This document shows, one piece after another, positions 32,801 to 42,331 of a DNA stretch of 64,000 nucleotides. The notes below the pieces were generated by a model. The model ran no database searches, was not told the origin of the DNA, and was given only the letters and a program-made list of their open reading frames with translations. The first letter of the stretch is position 1. Each line of letters opens with the position of its first letter. The DNA lies in NCBI GenBank assembly GCA_947646735.1, contig CANTFK010000017.1, forward strand, positions 310,001-374,000, written 5' to 3'. This stretch comes from Peronospora farinosa (Eukaryota; Oomycota; Peronosporomycetes; Peronosporales; Peronosporaceae). The position numbers and the translations under genes were made by a program.

Positions 32801-34614
32801 CACCTCTACCATTGACTTTCAATCACGGCGGTCATGGTGGAACCGAGAAGACACTTACACTCGCTCCAGATGAGGTCATCACGTCCGTCGAAGCTCACTG
32901 GGCGAAGAAGAACGGGCAAACGCGAGTATTCTATGTATGTTTCACCACTAGTGCCGGCAATAGGCTTGCTGGTGGAACTCAAACAGATCAAAAGGGCACT
33001 GCGACGGCCCCCGAAGGCTTTGTTCTTAGCGGGTTTTACGGCCGCGCTGAAGGTGAAGTGGATCAACTTGGTGTAATATGGACCAGAAAGACAGCAAAGA
33101 ACATTTTACTTACAGATCCGTCTGGTGTGGGGAATACCACGTACGGTACAACAATTCGTAATTGGGTAGGCCCCACCATCGGCAAATCCAGTGATACAGC
33201 GTGCTACCGCAAGACAACTGCCTTCGACAGTGCCAACATGTGTCCGTTTGGCTACGGCAAAGAAGATACTAATTGCATCGTCCAGTGTCCATTGGCGTAC
33301 CCAGTTGAGTGTGCGACGGAGTGTCTTCCTCAGAACGGTGACTGTGCTCTCGACATTCTCTCTAAAGCCGGCTCAGTTGTTGCTGTGGCACTAAACGTGG
33401 CCACTGCTGGCGTATTTACCAGCATTTATAAAGCCTACGAAACCACAAAGTGGGCTGTTATGTGCGCTAAGAACATTTACGAAGTGATTCACGGCATCAT
33501 ATTCTACCTCCGTTATCGACAAGTTTCAGCACCACAAGGTGATATAGAAGAGTTGCTCACCATCGCCTACCAGTCAGAGCTCGTTCTGTATGATCTCCCC
33601 GTGGCTGTAATGACTTGCTTGAGGATGCCCATTAGCCCGAACGCCAAATATGGAAAATATGTAATTGCTGTCGTGGCAGGTATCTTGAAGGCAGTGGTTA
33701 CCATGCCCGACGAAATCATTTCGACTGGAGCGAATGTGATGAGCTTACTCTCTGGTAATGGATTGATAAACGATACAACCATAAAGGTGGATGAACTGGA
33801 CGATCTGGTCTCCAAGAACACAAGCTGTGGCTACGAGCTTAAGCGTCTTACTGATCGTGTCACCCGCGCCGTTCTCAAGTATCGTAGCACAGGTGCTTCC
33901 ATCGATGATATTCGGGTGAAGGTGTACGATTCATCGATCGTGCGAAATGATATCCCCATTGTCACGAACAATTGTATGAATGAATTACTGCGTGACAAAA
34001 CTAAGGAGACAGCGTACGAGACGCGCGATCTCCTTCGAAAGACATTTGGAGTAATTGTTGATCAGCTCATTGATACTGGTAAAACGGACAAAGGTGTAAA
34101 CGTGGCCGATAAGGAGTATATGCTGGAAGTGGCCAATATGGGTCTCCTTGCATTGTCAGCTCTTGATCCTACCTATATCGCGTACATGACTTCACAGTTT
34201 GTCCAACCTTTGTGTTTACCGAATGCGTACGTCGGTGAAATTGACGACGGAACACTATACGACGCGTTGGGACTTCAAACTGTGGACGAGGCATTCAAAG
34301 GCAGCTATGGGTCATACACACACGCGGGTGACGGTGTCATTAATCTCATCTTTGAAAGCGTCGACACAAAAGATGTGACTGTCGTTATACACTCTGGTGG
34401 AGATGAGTACGCAAAGGTCGATGTCGGTGCGGGTGACACCACTTCATGGGATGCTGCTATTCCCGAACTAGAAGACAAGACCTTGTATTTGGATCGTTGG
34501 CGTCCAGGTATCTTTGGTTTACCGGGCTCAGGTGGTGGCTCACTATTACTATGGATCCCTCGATCGTCAGAGGGAGGTCATATTACCATGCACGTGCGGA
34601 TTAATCCGTCTTAG
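29880..34614 (+). CDS. Secreted multi-jacalin-domain protein 1, one-base frameshift at 31211-31218
   Basis: A hydrophobic signal peptide (first ~22 residues) is followed by five jacalin-like lectin domains, at roughly 29970-30400, 30900-31345, 31624-32068, 32185-32625 and 32665-33090. Each has the HGGTGG-type loop, EVHWGKK, a (T/S)xIFYxS strand and APEGFQLAGFFG. Asp/Ser-rich and PPPDHKA repeats separate the early domains. Beyond 33100 come a Cys-rich segment (MCPFGYGKED, CPLAYPVEC), hydrophobic helices, and a C-terminal domain (RWRPGIFGLPGSGGGSLLLW) shared with the gene at 39665-42331. The run of eight Gs at 31211-31218 truncates the frame after domain 2; the duplicate of this segment has seven Gs and stays open. 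Jacalin domains bind carbohydrate; the role here (cell surface or host interface) is inference. Seven Gs would join the frames into about 1577 aa. Confidence 0.88.
30882..31348 (+). repeat. Jacalin-domain segmental duplicate, copy 1
   Basis: 467 bp covering the whole second jacalin domain. By eye it is identical to 31606-32071 apart from one extra G in the G-run at 31211-31218. Such identity between coding repeats implies very recent duplication, gene conversion, or an assembly duplication. Confidence 0.92.
31362..31590 (+). repeat. Pro-Asp-His-Lys-Ala linker repeats
   Basis: About ten copies of a 21-24 bp unit encode PPPDHKA, with variants PPPDNKA and PPSDPKA, between jacalin domains 2 and 3. 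Shorter runs precede domain 2 (30808-30870). The array behaves like a coding minisatellite and is probably a flexible extracellular spacer. Confidence 0.9.
31606..32071 (+). repeat. Jacalin-domain segmental duplicate, copy 2
   Basis: 466 bp, domain 3. It has seven Gs where copy 1 has eight and keeps the reading frame open. Confidence 0.92.
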
Positions 34615-34765
34615 ATTCAGTATGTACTCTATGTGTTTACAGCCAACGGCGTCTAATTAGTAATTTAAGTCCACTCTTGAGTGTTTCAAGTCGCTTGAAT
34701 GTTTTCCCAGTGTGCAATTTGTATACGACTTCTCGATACCTCAGTAATAATACTGGAATCAGGTC

Positions 34766-35992
34766 ATGGACACTAGAATGTATCGTCTGGTAGATCGCAT
34801 CCCGTTCGGTCGTAAGGCTTCCAGTCTTATTAACATCAGTAGCGAAAACATCGCCGACAAGATCAATGAGCTGGCACAGTTGCCTCAGACGGGTGTGTCT
34901 CTTCAATACCTACTCGAGTTCGGGACTGGCATTTCTCCGCAGAAATTGATCCGATCCGCTCGCTTTTTACATGAGGAAATGCCCGTACGATACGCACATC
35001 GTATTAAAAACTTGGAAGACTTACCCCATGGATTAAGTGAAATGCCATCAGTTCAACAAGTACGTGAATGGTACATGAATTCAGCCCAAGAACTTCTTAA
35101 CTTTCCCAAAGTGGAAACGTATCAAGATGAATTGGTATTCCGCTCTTTGATTGAAAGTATCAAAGGACGTCATAGTGGTACCTTATACACAATGGCAAAA
35201 GGAGTTCATGAGCTCAAGATGGAATTATTCAAGTCCTTTACTAAAAAAAATAAAGGACCAAGAATTCCTCCTACAAAAGAATTGGGGGAACGATATTTAA
35301 GATCTCAAGAATTTGCCGATTTATCAGATTTGCATTCCTTTTTAGATGCTTTCTATATGTCAAGAATTGGTATTCGTATGCTTATGAGTCAGCATATTGC
35401 ACTTCACGACGAAGAGGAAGGCTGGGTTGGATGTATTTGTGAAAGTACGTCCCCCGCGGAGATCGCTCTTGCAGCGATTGATACGGCCAGATACATGTGT
35501 CAAAGGCAGTATGGAGATGCTCCTAAGGTCGAGCTGCATGGCCACACGGACTTTTCCATGCCGTTTGTGCCAAGTCATCTCCACCACATGCTCTTTGAAG
35601 TAATTAAGAATTCGATGCGTGCGGTTGTTGAATTCCACGGAGTAGATAACAACATGCCTCCAATCAAGATTGTGATTGCAGATGGAGAAGACAACGAAGA
35701 TGTGTCAATCAAGGTCTCGGACGAAGGCGGAGGCATCCCACGCTCATCGGTTTCAAGGATTTGGTCGTATCTCTACACGACGGCGGACTCTGAAGCATTC
35801 GAGAGGTTAGAGGCGCCCAATGATTTCGGTGGTGACTCTCCGCTTGCTGGGCTGGGATACGGGTTGCCAATCAGTCGACTTTTTGCACGCTACTTTGGGG
35901 GAGATCTTCAGGTGATTTCAATGGAGGGACATGGTACGGATGCTTACCTGCACTTAAAGCGTGTTGGTGACGCATCAGAGCCGCTTCCGTGA
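34766..35992 (+). CDS. Mitochondrial pyruvate dehydrogenase (branched-chain type) kinase, 408 aa
   Basis: PDK/BCKDK family Ser kinase of the GHKL fold, which phosphorylates and inactivates the E1 alpha subunit of the mitochondrial 2-oxoacid dehydrogenase. The N-terminal helical domain has PQTGVSLQYLLEFG. The ATP-binding domain has the N-box (EVIKNSMRAV, about residue 278), G1 box (DEGGGI, about 317) and G2 box (GLGYGLPISR, about 361). Length is normal for the family. A short Arg-containing N-terminus is compatible with mitochondrial import. It is a single exon, only 152 bp after jacalin gene 1 on the same strand. PDK is preferred over BCKDK on overall motif look, but this is not certain. Confidence 0.93.
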   Translation: MDTRMYRLVDRIPFGRKASSLINISSENIADKINELAQLPQTGVSLQYLLEFGTGISPQKLIRSARFLHEEMPVRYAHRIKNLEDLPHGLSEMPSVQQVREWYMNSAQELLNFPKVETYQDELVFRSLIESIKGRHSGTLYTMAKGVHELKMELFKSFTKKNKGPRIPPTKELGERYLRSQEFADLSDLHSFLDAFYMSRIGIRMLMSQHIALHDEEEGWVGCICESTSPAEIALAAIDTARYMCQRQYGDAPKVELHGHTDFSMPFVPSHLHHMLFEVIKNSMRAVVEFHGVDNNMPPIKIVIADGEDNEDVSIKVSDEGGGIPRSSVSRIWSYLYTTADSEAFERLEAPNDFGGDSPLAGLGYGLPISRLFARYFGGDLQVISMEGHGTDAYLHLKRVGDASEPLP

Positions 35993-36059
35993 GAATACTT
36001 TACAAGAGTTAGTGACTAAGAGGAAATAGGCATGAATTTGGTTCTTGCGAGGTGAATTC

Positions 36060-37232
36060 ATGCACAGTGAGCTCGGTTGACGTGAAATTGAAGGCGATGG
36101 AAGCAGGTGTAATTTGCTGTTCGTGACGGATTTGACGTTTTCAGTATCTTCACAAGCTCAAGCTAGTGATAACCTTTCGCTCATAACATTAATTGCTCTT
36201 GACGTGCAGTTCTGCGTCCTTCGTAGTAATTCCAAACGCAGGAAATCGACTCTTACCACTCATAGTTTCACTGCCAAGTTGCCGATGGATCTTGGGTCGA
36301 TGTACTGACATCGAACTCTTGCTGTCTGAAGATAATTGCGTCGTTACTGACATCATCATGCAGTTTTTTGCAAAAAGTCTTCGGCCGTTAGATTTGCAGT
36401 AGCCCCAAATATGATGTGTGGATCGGTCAGAACGCACGCTTTATTATTTGCTGACATTAGCTGGAGCTTTGCAGCATGAATCTGGCCATAGCAATGATTC
36501 ATTTGCTTTGGTTGGGGAGGGTATTTGTAGAGGCTCCATCATTAATGATCAATATCGAAATGAAGCTATTCTCGACTTGTCATAGAACTATCATCATACC
36601 TTCGCAAACGCGGGACTCTTCAGTTGTCAAACTGCACAACTTGTTGGGGGTGAATTTGTTTTGCTACAAGAAAGCAGTTAGTTTGAACCGACCTTGTCGA
36701 CTTTGCGGTTGCAGCTCGTGTTTTTCGCAACCATGATGGAGTGCTTTTCAAGTTAGAGCATCGCGGTATCTTCATTGACAAAGAAGGCTTTGAAAGGGTC
36801 TATAGATCAGGTGGTAGAGTTCGAATGGCATCATACTATAGCAATTCGCGATCGCAAATATTGAAAGCTATGCAAACAATTCTATTGAGTTACAGATCGC
36901 TTCTTCTCCGATTGTGTCGACAAGCTCGTGCCATCATAGAGCGCTTCACAAGGTTTGCATTCAAGCCAGCACCGAGGCTTGAAAAAAATGAGCAGGCAGA
37001 AGCTGAAAGAGTGAGAATACTGAAGAAGAAGCTTTTACGGAATCTGTAGCATATTGCAGCTGCTTTGTGTCGACGCTACTGTCAGCTAATAGACAAAGCG
37101 ACAATTTCCAGCACACTCGAGCTGAAAGAGAACTCGTTGAATTCCCTACACAACCTCATGAAGGAAGACTGTGCACCCGTCATGCTTCAATTCGAATCCA
37201 TCACCGATCGCATGTATATCGAGTGGTAAAGT
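36060..37232. pseudogene. Decayed coding remnants, family not recognised
   Basis: On the plus strand one frame reads from about 36720 to 37229 with a single internal TAG (37047-37049). It gives a charged helical protein piece (RLCRQARAIIERFTRFAFK, then RRYCQLIDKATISSTLELKE). On the minus strand around 36360-36490 another stretch looks protein-like (MSANNKACVLTDPHIIFGAT). Neither has a clear start, domain or homologue that I can name. These are probably remains of a lost gene or a mobile element. Confidence 0.35.
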
Positions 37233-37477
37233 GAGCAAAGCTCGGACTTCCTGCTCATCTTTTTTTTGCACGATTCACCATGGGCAACGAGGTTAAGCTC
37301 GAGTTATGCCAATAACGCTTGCGATAGTATTGACGGGACCTGGACGCTTGCCACTTCAGCACAAACTATCCAGCGGCCATGGCGGCTTAACTTGAACATG
37401 ACTGTAGCCATGGTTGAATTGGCCATTGTAAAGTACGAAGTACATTTATTGGTTCTAAAGTACTTTTAACGTTAAAC

Positions 37478-39511
37478 ATGGGAAAGGAAGAGCTTTTAGA
37501 AGCTCTTGTGGAACTCCAGACTAAGACATCAGTAAACAGTCTTTGTGCTCAATTCTCTATTATTTATAATGGTAAAGTATGATAATGCCATCGTTTCGTG
37601 TAAAAAAACGGTTTTTATAACGTATCACTTGTGTTTTATAGCTCTAAAGGATATCCATCGCAAACGCTGGAGGTTCCTGGAAGATGCATGCTCCGTTGTT
37701 CTATATCATGTTTTCGGGCTGATCTCGAAGGGTCAAGATGAAGAACTTGAAGATTCCGACCGTCAAAATCCTGCGATTTCGACAACAAAGGCTGTCAAGT
37801 TGTATCTTCAATTCATCGAGCCCTTAATACATTCGACAATGTCAATTGCTAATGTTATGGGCGATGAACAAGAAGCCACACATCAACAGGGCGTGCTGGT
37901 GGCTGCTTTGTTGCATTTGTTTGCAAAACTTACTGGAAATCTAGGTTCGAAGGAGTTAAAGTCAAGACTTGTTGCGGATATTTTAAGGTGTGACGTCGAC
38001 GTTCACGTTATACTAACTACACTTCGATTTCGAGAAAAGCTGGTGGAATGTCGTCGAGTATTACTGCCGTCATACGAAAGCGATTCCGAGACGGAATCAG
38101 AGGTAGAGTTGGATGAGGAAGAAGAAGAAATGAGAGAGTTTGCTATGGAAGACATTCAATGGATTGTCGACCGCGTGGCCAACATGTGGGGGTTGACAAA
38201 GTATCGGCGATTTTTGCAGATGTCGTTGCACAAGCACGCGTTTTCTTCGTGGTCGAATCAGGGAATTGGCAATTTCATACATGCGCTAATGATGGACGAA
38301 TTAAGTACGCTACCAGTGGTGGTGTCACCGTTTTCATGGCTCTTTCACGTTACTGCATATGCCCACTACATGATTTGTTCGAAAGATCACCAGGTACGCT
38401 CGCTGTGTTTTTGACGTAGCTTTTCAAGAGTAACATATCGTGTTTATGCGTGTTCTGTAGGATTGCATTCGTGGACTTGGTTTGCTGCGAGCGGTAGACG
38501 ACCTATGCCCCCAAGGAAAGCTTATCATTTTTGTTAAGAAGGGGAGCGAAGCTATGCGAGAGAAGCCACAATCGTTCGTAGATCACGTTGCGCGTAAGTT
38601 AACATCTCTGATACTACGCACTTGAGTAGGCATTAATGGTATTGCCTTGCTTGTCCATAGCATTTCGTGCAAAAGAATGGCTCTCTCCTTTGATTCATGT
38701 CATTACGAACGCAATGATATCTTTTCGTGAGGCCAAAGACCGATCTACAGCGCTGAAAGTCCTAAAAGAGCTGATCTCCAAGCTCGTAGGAGATGATCGG
38801 TAACGCTAACATTGTTGTTTTAATATTCTACTCATTAGCTCTCTTTGTTATTTGCTAACTTCTATTGCTACTTCTTGGTATTGCCAGATTTAGGCTGCTA
38901 CGTGGCCTGATCATGAAATGTCCATATGGCAATGTGTCCGCCGTGCTGGTTGATTTTGTTCGTGAGGATGCAGTCCAAGCATGGTCTTCCTCCGATTCAA
39001 GCGAAAAATACCGTGCGTTCCAATTCAAATGGTGTTTTGTTTCTTTCACACACATCCGACTGATCCCAACCCACCTCTTCTTGTTTGCAGCTTTCAAGAC
39101 GGCAGCAATCTGCTTGTTGATACAAGATGTCTTAAGCCAAACAGAAGAACGCGACCTTGTTTTGCAGACTGATCTGCTAGCAAGCTGTTTAAGTCTCGTG
39201 CGGTTTTTATACGTCTGTGACAAGGTTAGTTAATGCTTCAGCTCAAATGGTTTATGCAGCCTGCTTACATGTTTTTGCTTTCCCCCGAACAGGGCAACGA
39301 AACAGGCATTTGCACTAAAAGTGTTTATTGCGGTATCTGGGAGGGTCTGGTGCGTATTAGCAAGAGACTTCACAGGAAAATCGAAGAAACAACATCACGC
39401 CACAATGCTAAAGCTGGATTGCATTCCATTGAGAACAACTACACGGTTCTAGAAGCAGCTCTTGGCTCGACTTTGGAGCTTCTTAGTGAACCGAGAGCAC
39501 CTCTTAAGTAG
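37478..39511 (+). CDS. Glomulin / ALF4-like protein, six exons, about 557 aa
   Basis: Exons: 37478-37571, 37642-38393, 38461-38593, 38661-38799, 38888-39224, 39293-39511. All introns are GT...AG, 67-88 bp, and the joined frame is open to the TAG at 39509. Resemblance to glomulin is clear in the second half: LPVVVSPFSWL; RLLRGLIMKCPYGNVSAVLV; LASCLSLVRFLYVCDK; IENNYTVLEAALGSTLELL. An acidic patch (SETESEVELDEEEEE) lies mid-protein. Glomulin/ALF4 proteins bind the RBX1 RING subunit and restrain cullin-RING ubiquitin ligases; the same role is inferred here. The start at 37478 gives MGKEELLEALVEL; earlier exons cannot be excluded. The segment 39035-39095 looks intron-like, but its removal would break the frame. 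It converges on jacalin gene 2, leaving 153 bp between stop codons. Confidence 0.82.
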
Positions 39512-39664
39512 ATAGGAAAATGATGATTGAAAGTGAAAGGCAGGATACATGTATGTACCTCAAAACAAAGTGCAAATAAACGAATGCATTTCTTTAAACA
39601 TGTAAACAACTTGCTCATAACTTCCGAGCAGTGTTCACGACGCTAAACGCCATTGCAATTTCCC

Positions 39665-42331
39665 TTAGCTTACATTAATGCGGGCATGCAAGACAAGGTG
39701 GCCGCCAAGTGACGTCCGCGGAACCCACAAAAGCAATGAGCCACCACCAGAACCCGGAAGTCCGAAAAGACCAGGACGCCAACGGTCCATGTAAAGAGTC
39801 TTGTCTTCCAATTCCTTGACAGTGGCAGTCCACGTAATTTTGCCACGAGAAGGCACCTTCACCTCATTAATCTTTTGACCAGCAGAGTAGATAATCACAT
39901 CCACATCAAACTTGTCAAAACTCTCGAAGTATACAATGACGGAGCCATCCCCCTCCTTTTTCCAAATGCCGTAGCTCCCTTCAAACGCCATGTCAACGGT
40001 TTCAAGACCCAGAGCTTCGTGCAGATAACCGTCATCAATCTCGCCAAGAAATTCAGTGGGGCCACAGATAGGCTGGACAAACTCGGAGGCCATCCAGGCA
40101 ATACCCGTAGGATCCAACATGGACAAAAAGAAAAGACCCTGATTCGAGATAGAAAGCGCTTGCTCCTTCCTACGCACATGCTTGGCCATGTCGGTCGTGC
40201 CATCTTTAATCAACTGCTCGATAATGACATTAAGGGTCTTACGAAGCAAGTTTCGCGTAGTGTAGGCAGACGCACTCGTGTGGGTTTTCCAAACTTCGCC
40301 CATACAATGGTTCGTGATGATAGGAACATCCTCCGTCATCATGGGTGATTTGCTCACCTCGACGCGCACATCGTCCTCATCCGCATCCGGGGTGGCGGCG
40401 CGGATTTCTTTGACCTTTCCTATGACACGGTTCGTGAGAGTCTGTATCTCAAAACCGCAGGAGGTATTCTGCTTGTGAAGAAAATCGTCAAGCTCCACGA
40501 TATCCCGCTCTAAAACAGTGTGATTCATCGCACCCGACTCACGCAACATCATCAATAAGTTATCCTTTGATTTGAAAAGCGCTTCACCAAGCAGTAACAC
40601 CATCAGCACAACTGTAGATACAATAATTACAATCGAGGACGAAAACATCAACTTGTCTGGAATCTTTAGGCCAGTGCACGCGCACAAAGCCATGGGTAAA
40701 TCCATTACGACAATCTGCAACTGGAATACCTTGTCCATCAGCTTCTCTAGGTCGGTATGAGCAATCTGATGTTGTCTATAGCGTAGGTAGAAGGCAAGCG
40801 ACTTAATAGCGTTTACAATGGAGATAGCACACATCACAACGAAATTCGCTTTTTTGTAAAGTCCCAGCATAGCACCAAAAACACCCATTGTAGCAAAGTT
40901 TAGAGCCACAGAAATCACAGATGAAGCCTTTCCAAGAACCGCCTGCGTGCAATCAGTATTCTGAGGAATGCATTCCAGATAACAATCAATGGGGTAGTTA
41001 AGCGGGCATTGAGTAATACACTTATCACCATCCTGCCGGTAACCAGAAGGACACATTTTCTTGCTGTTGACATTATGCCTCTTCATGTAGCAACCACCGC
41101 CTATGACTTCATCATGGGGACCCACCCAGTTACGAATGGTCGTCTTGTAATGGTATATATTACGAGATTCCTTGTCCGAGACAGCCATCACATCTGTGAC
41201 TGCCACATCTTTAACTCCCACCCTCGTGAAAATGGCGCCAATACCGTAGATACCATCAGTAGTCGCACGGCCATGAAATCCGGCAATTTCAAAGTCCTTC
41301 GGGGGCTTTATTATAGCAGAGTTGACAGTTTTTGTTCCAGCGGACAGCGTCTGGCCATCACTTGTGATCACCTCAAGGTAAAATATGCACGTTTTACCAT
41401 TGTGCTTTTGCCAGTGCACTTCGACCGAATCGATGGTGTTACCTGGATCCGGATCAATAAAAGCCAGGCCTCCGCCAGTACCGCCGTGAACCATAACTGC
41501 AACAGTTTCCTTAGTCATCGGCATAATCCCAAATGAATCCACTCGAGCAGCGCCACGAATAGTGATGTTCACAATAGCCTGTCCAAACTTAATGTTATTG
41601 ACGTCCGAGAAGGCATCACCGTGTTCCTCACTGCCGTACATTTTACCATAAATGATGTCCCCGTCATTGACTGTTATGTTTTGCGGTTCAGTCGGGTCTA
41701 CCATGCCAAACAAAGCACCCAAGCCACCCATATCACCACTACCAAGGCTAGGCGCCATCTTTGAAAAAAATTCTGAAAAGCTAGGCATATCACCAGAGCC
41801 GCCTTTGCCACCGAGCATAGTGCTAAGCGCATTGGCTCCACCTTTAGATCCGCCTAAGCCACCAAGCAGACTGGCATCGTCATTGTTTTTACCTTTAGAA
41901 CCGCCGTTTAAGCCACTGAGCAGACTGGCAAATCCATTATCTCCTCCTGTAGAGTCGTCAGTGTCTTCATTTCCAGTGTCGTCTGAATCACTAAGCTTTT
42001 TAGTAGTATCACTATTCTTTTTTTTATCCGCAGGCGACGCTGACGGAGGATCAGATGCCTTCGAGTCGCCCGTCGATGAGTAAGGAGAAATATCAACGCC
42101 CATTTTTGTTAGATAGTCTTCATGCCCGCTTATTAAACTCGCAGTAGACATTCGTGGATTGAAGGGCCCTGGGGATAACGGCGCAATTTCCATGTCGTCT
42201 TCAGACCGCTCCTCTTTTTCCCCTTCAAGAGATTCAAAATTTACGTCGATTCCATTAACTGATGCGCTATATTGCAAGACCTGCAGGAGCAGTGCTGCTT
42301 GAACTGCCCATTTGACCGCTCGAAGCACCAT
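39665..42331 (-). CDS. Secreted jacalin-domain protein 2, 888 aa
   Basis: Paralogue of the gene at 29880-34614 with one jacalin domain. An N-terminal signal peptide spans about 27 residues. A low-complexity acidic and Gly/Ser-rich region follows (SLLGGLGGSKGG repeats). The jacalin domain covers about residues 220-375 (FGQAIVNITIRGAARVDSFG, VHGGTGGG, EVHWQKHNGKTCIFYLEV). Then come a Cys-rich segment (MCPSGYRQDGDKC, CPLNYPIDCYLEC), a strongly hydrophobic stretch (IVIIVSTVVLMVLLLGEALF) and the shared C-terminal domain (DRWRPGLFGLPGSGGGSLLLW). The frame is uninterrupted. It faces gene 1 with PDK and glomulin between them. Whether it is released or membrane-held is unresolved. Confidence 0.9.
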   Translation of the reverse strand: MVLRAVKWAVQAALLLQVLQYSASVNGIDVNFESLEGEKEERSEDDMEIAPLSPGPFNPRMSTASLISGHEDYLTKMGVDISPYSSTGDSKASDPPSASPADKKKNSDTTKKLSDSDDTGNEDTDDSTGGDNGFASLLSGLNGGSKGKNNDDASLLGGLGGSKGGANALSTMLGGKGGSGDMPSFSEFFSKMAPSLGSGDMGGLGALFGMVDPTEPQNITVNDGDIIYGKMYGSEEHGDAFSDVNNIKFGQAIVNITIRGAARVDSFGIMPMTKETVAVMVHGGTGGGLAFIDPDPGNTIDSVEVHWQKHNGKTCIFYLEVITSDGQTLSAGTKTVNSAIIKPPKDFEIAGFHGRATTDGIYGIGAIFTRVGVKDVAVTDVMAVSDKESRNIYHYKTTIRNWVGPHDEVIGGGCYMKRHNVNSKKMCPSGYRQDGDKCITQCPLNYPIDCYLECIPQNTDCTQAVLGKASSVISVALNFATMGVFGAMLGLYKKANFVVMCAISIVNAIKSLAFYLRYRQHQIAHTDLEKLMDKVFQLQIVVMDLPMALCACTGLKIPDKLMFSSSIVIIVSTVVLMVLLLGEALFKSKDNLLMMLRESGAMNHTVLERDIVELDDFLHKQNTSCGFEIQTLTNRVIGKVKEIRAATPDADEDDVRVEVSKSPMMTEDVPIITNHCMGEVWKTHTSASAYTTRNLLRKTLNVIIEQLIKDGTTDMAKHVRRKEQALSISNQGLFFLSMLDPTGIAWMASEFVQPICGPTEFLGEIDDGYLHEALGLETVDMAFEGSYGIWKKEGDGSVIVYFESFDKFDVDVIIYSAGQKINEVKVPSRGKITWTATVKELEDKTLYMDRWRPGLFGLPGSGGGSLLLWVPRTSLGGHLVLHARINVS

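Noticed and set aside
37189..37200. Possible tRNA B-box (attcgaatcc)
   Set aside because: No matching A-box or cloverleaf arms could be drawn around it.
39035..39095. A further intron in the glomulin-like gene
   Set aside because: GT and AG borders are present, but the 59-bp removal would shift the frame and reach an early stop.
29880..42331. RxLR or Crinkler effectors among the secreted proteins
   Set aside because: No RxLR-EER or LFLAK motif follows the signal peptides; the jacalin domains explain the proteins.
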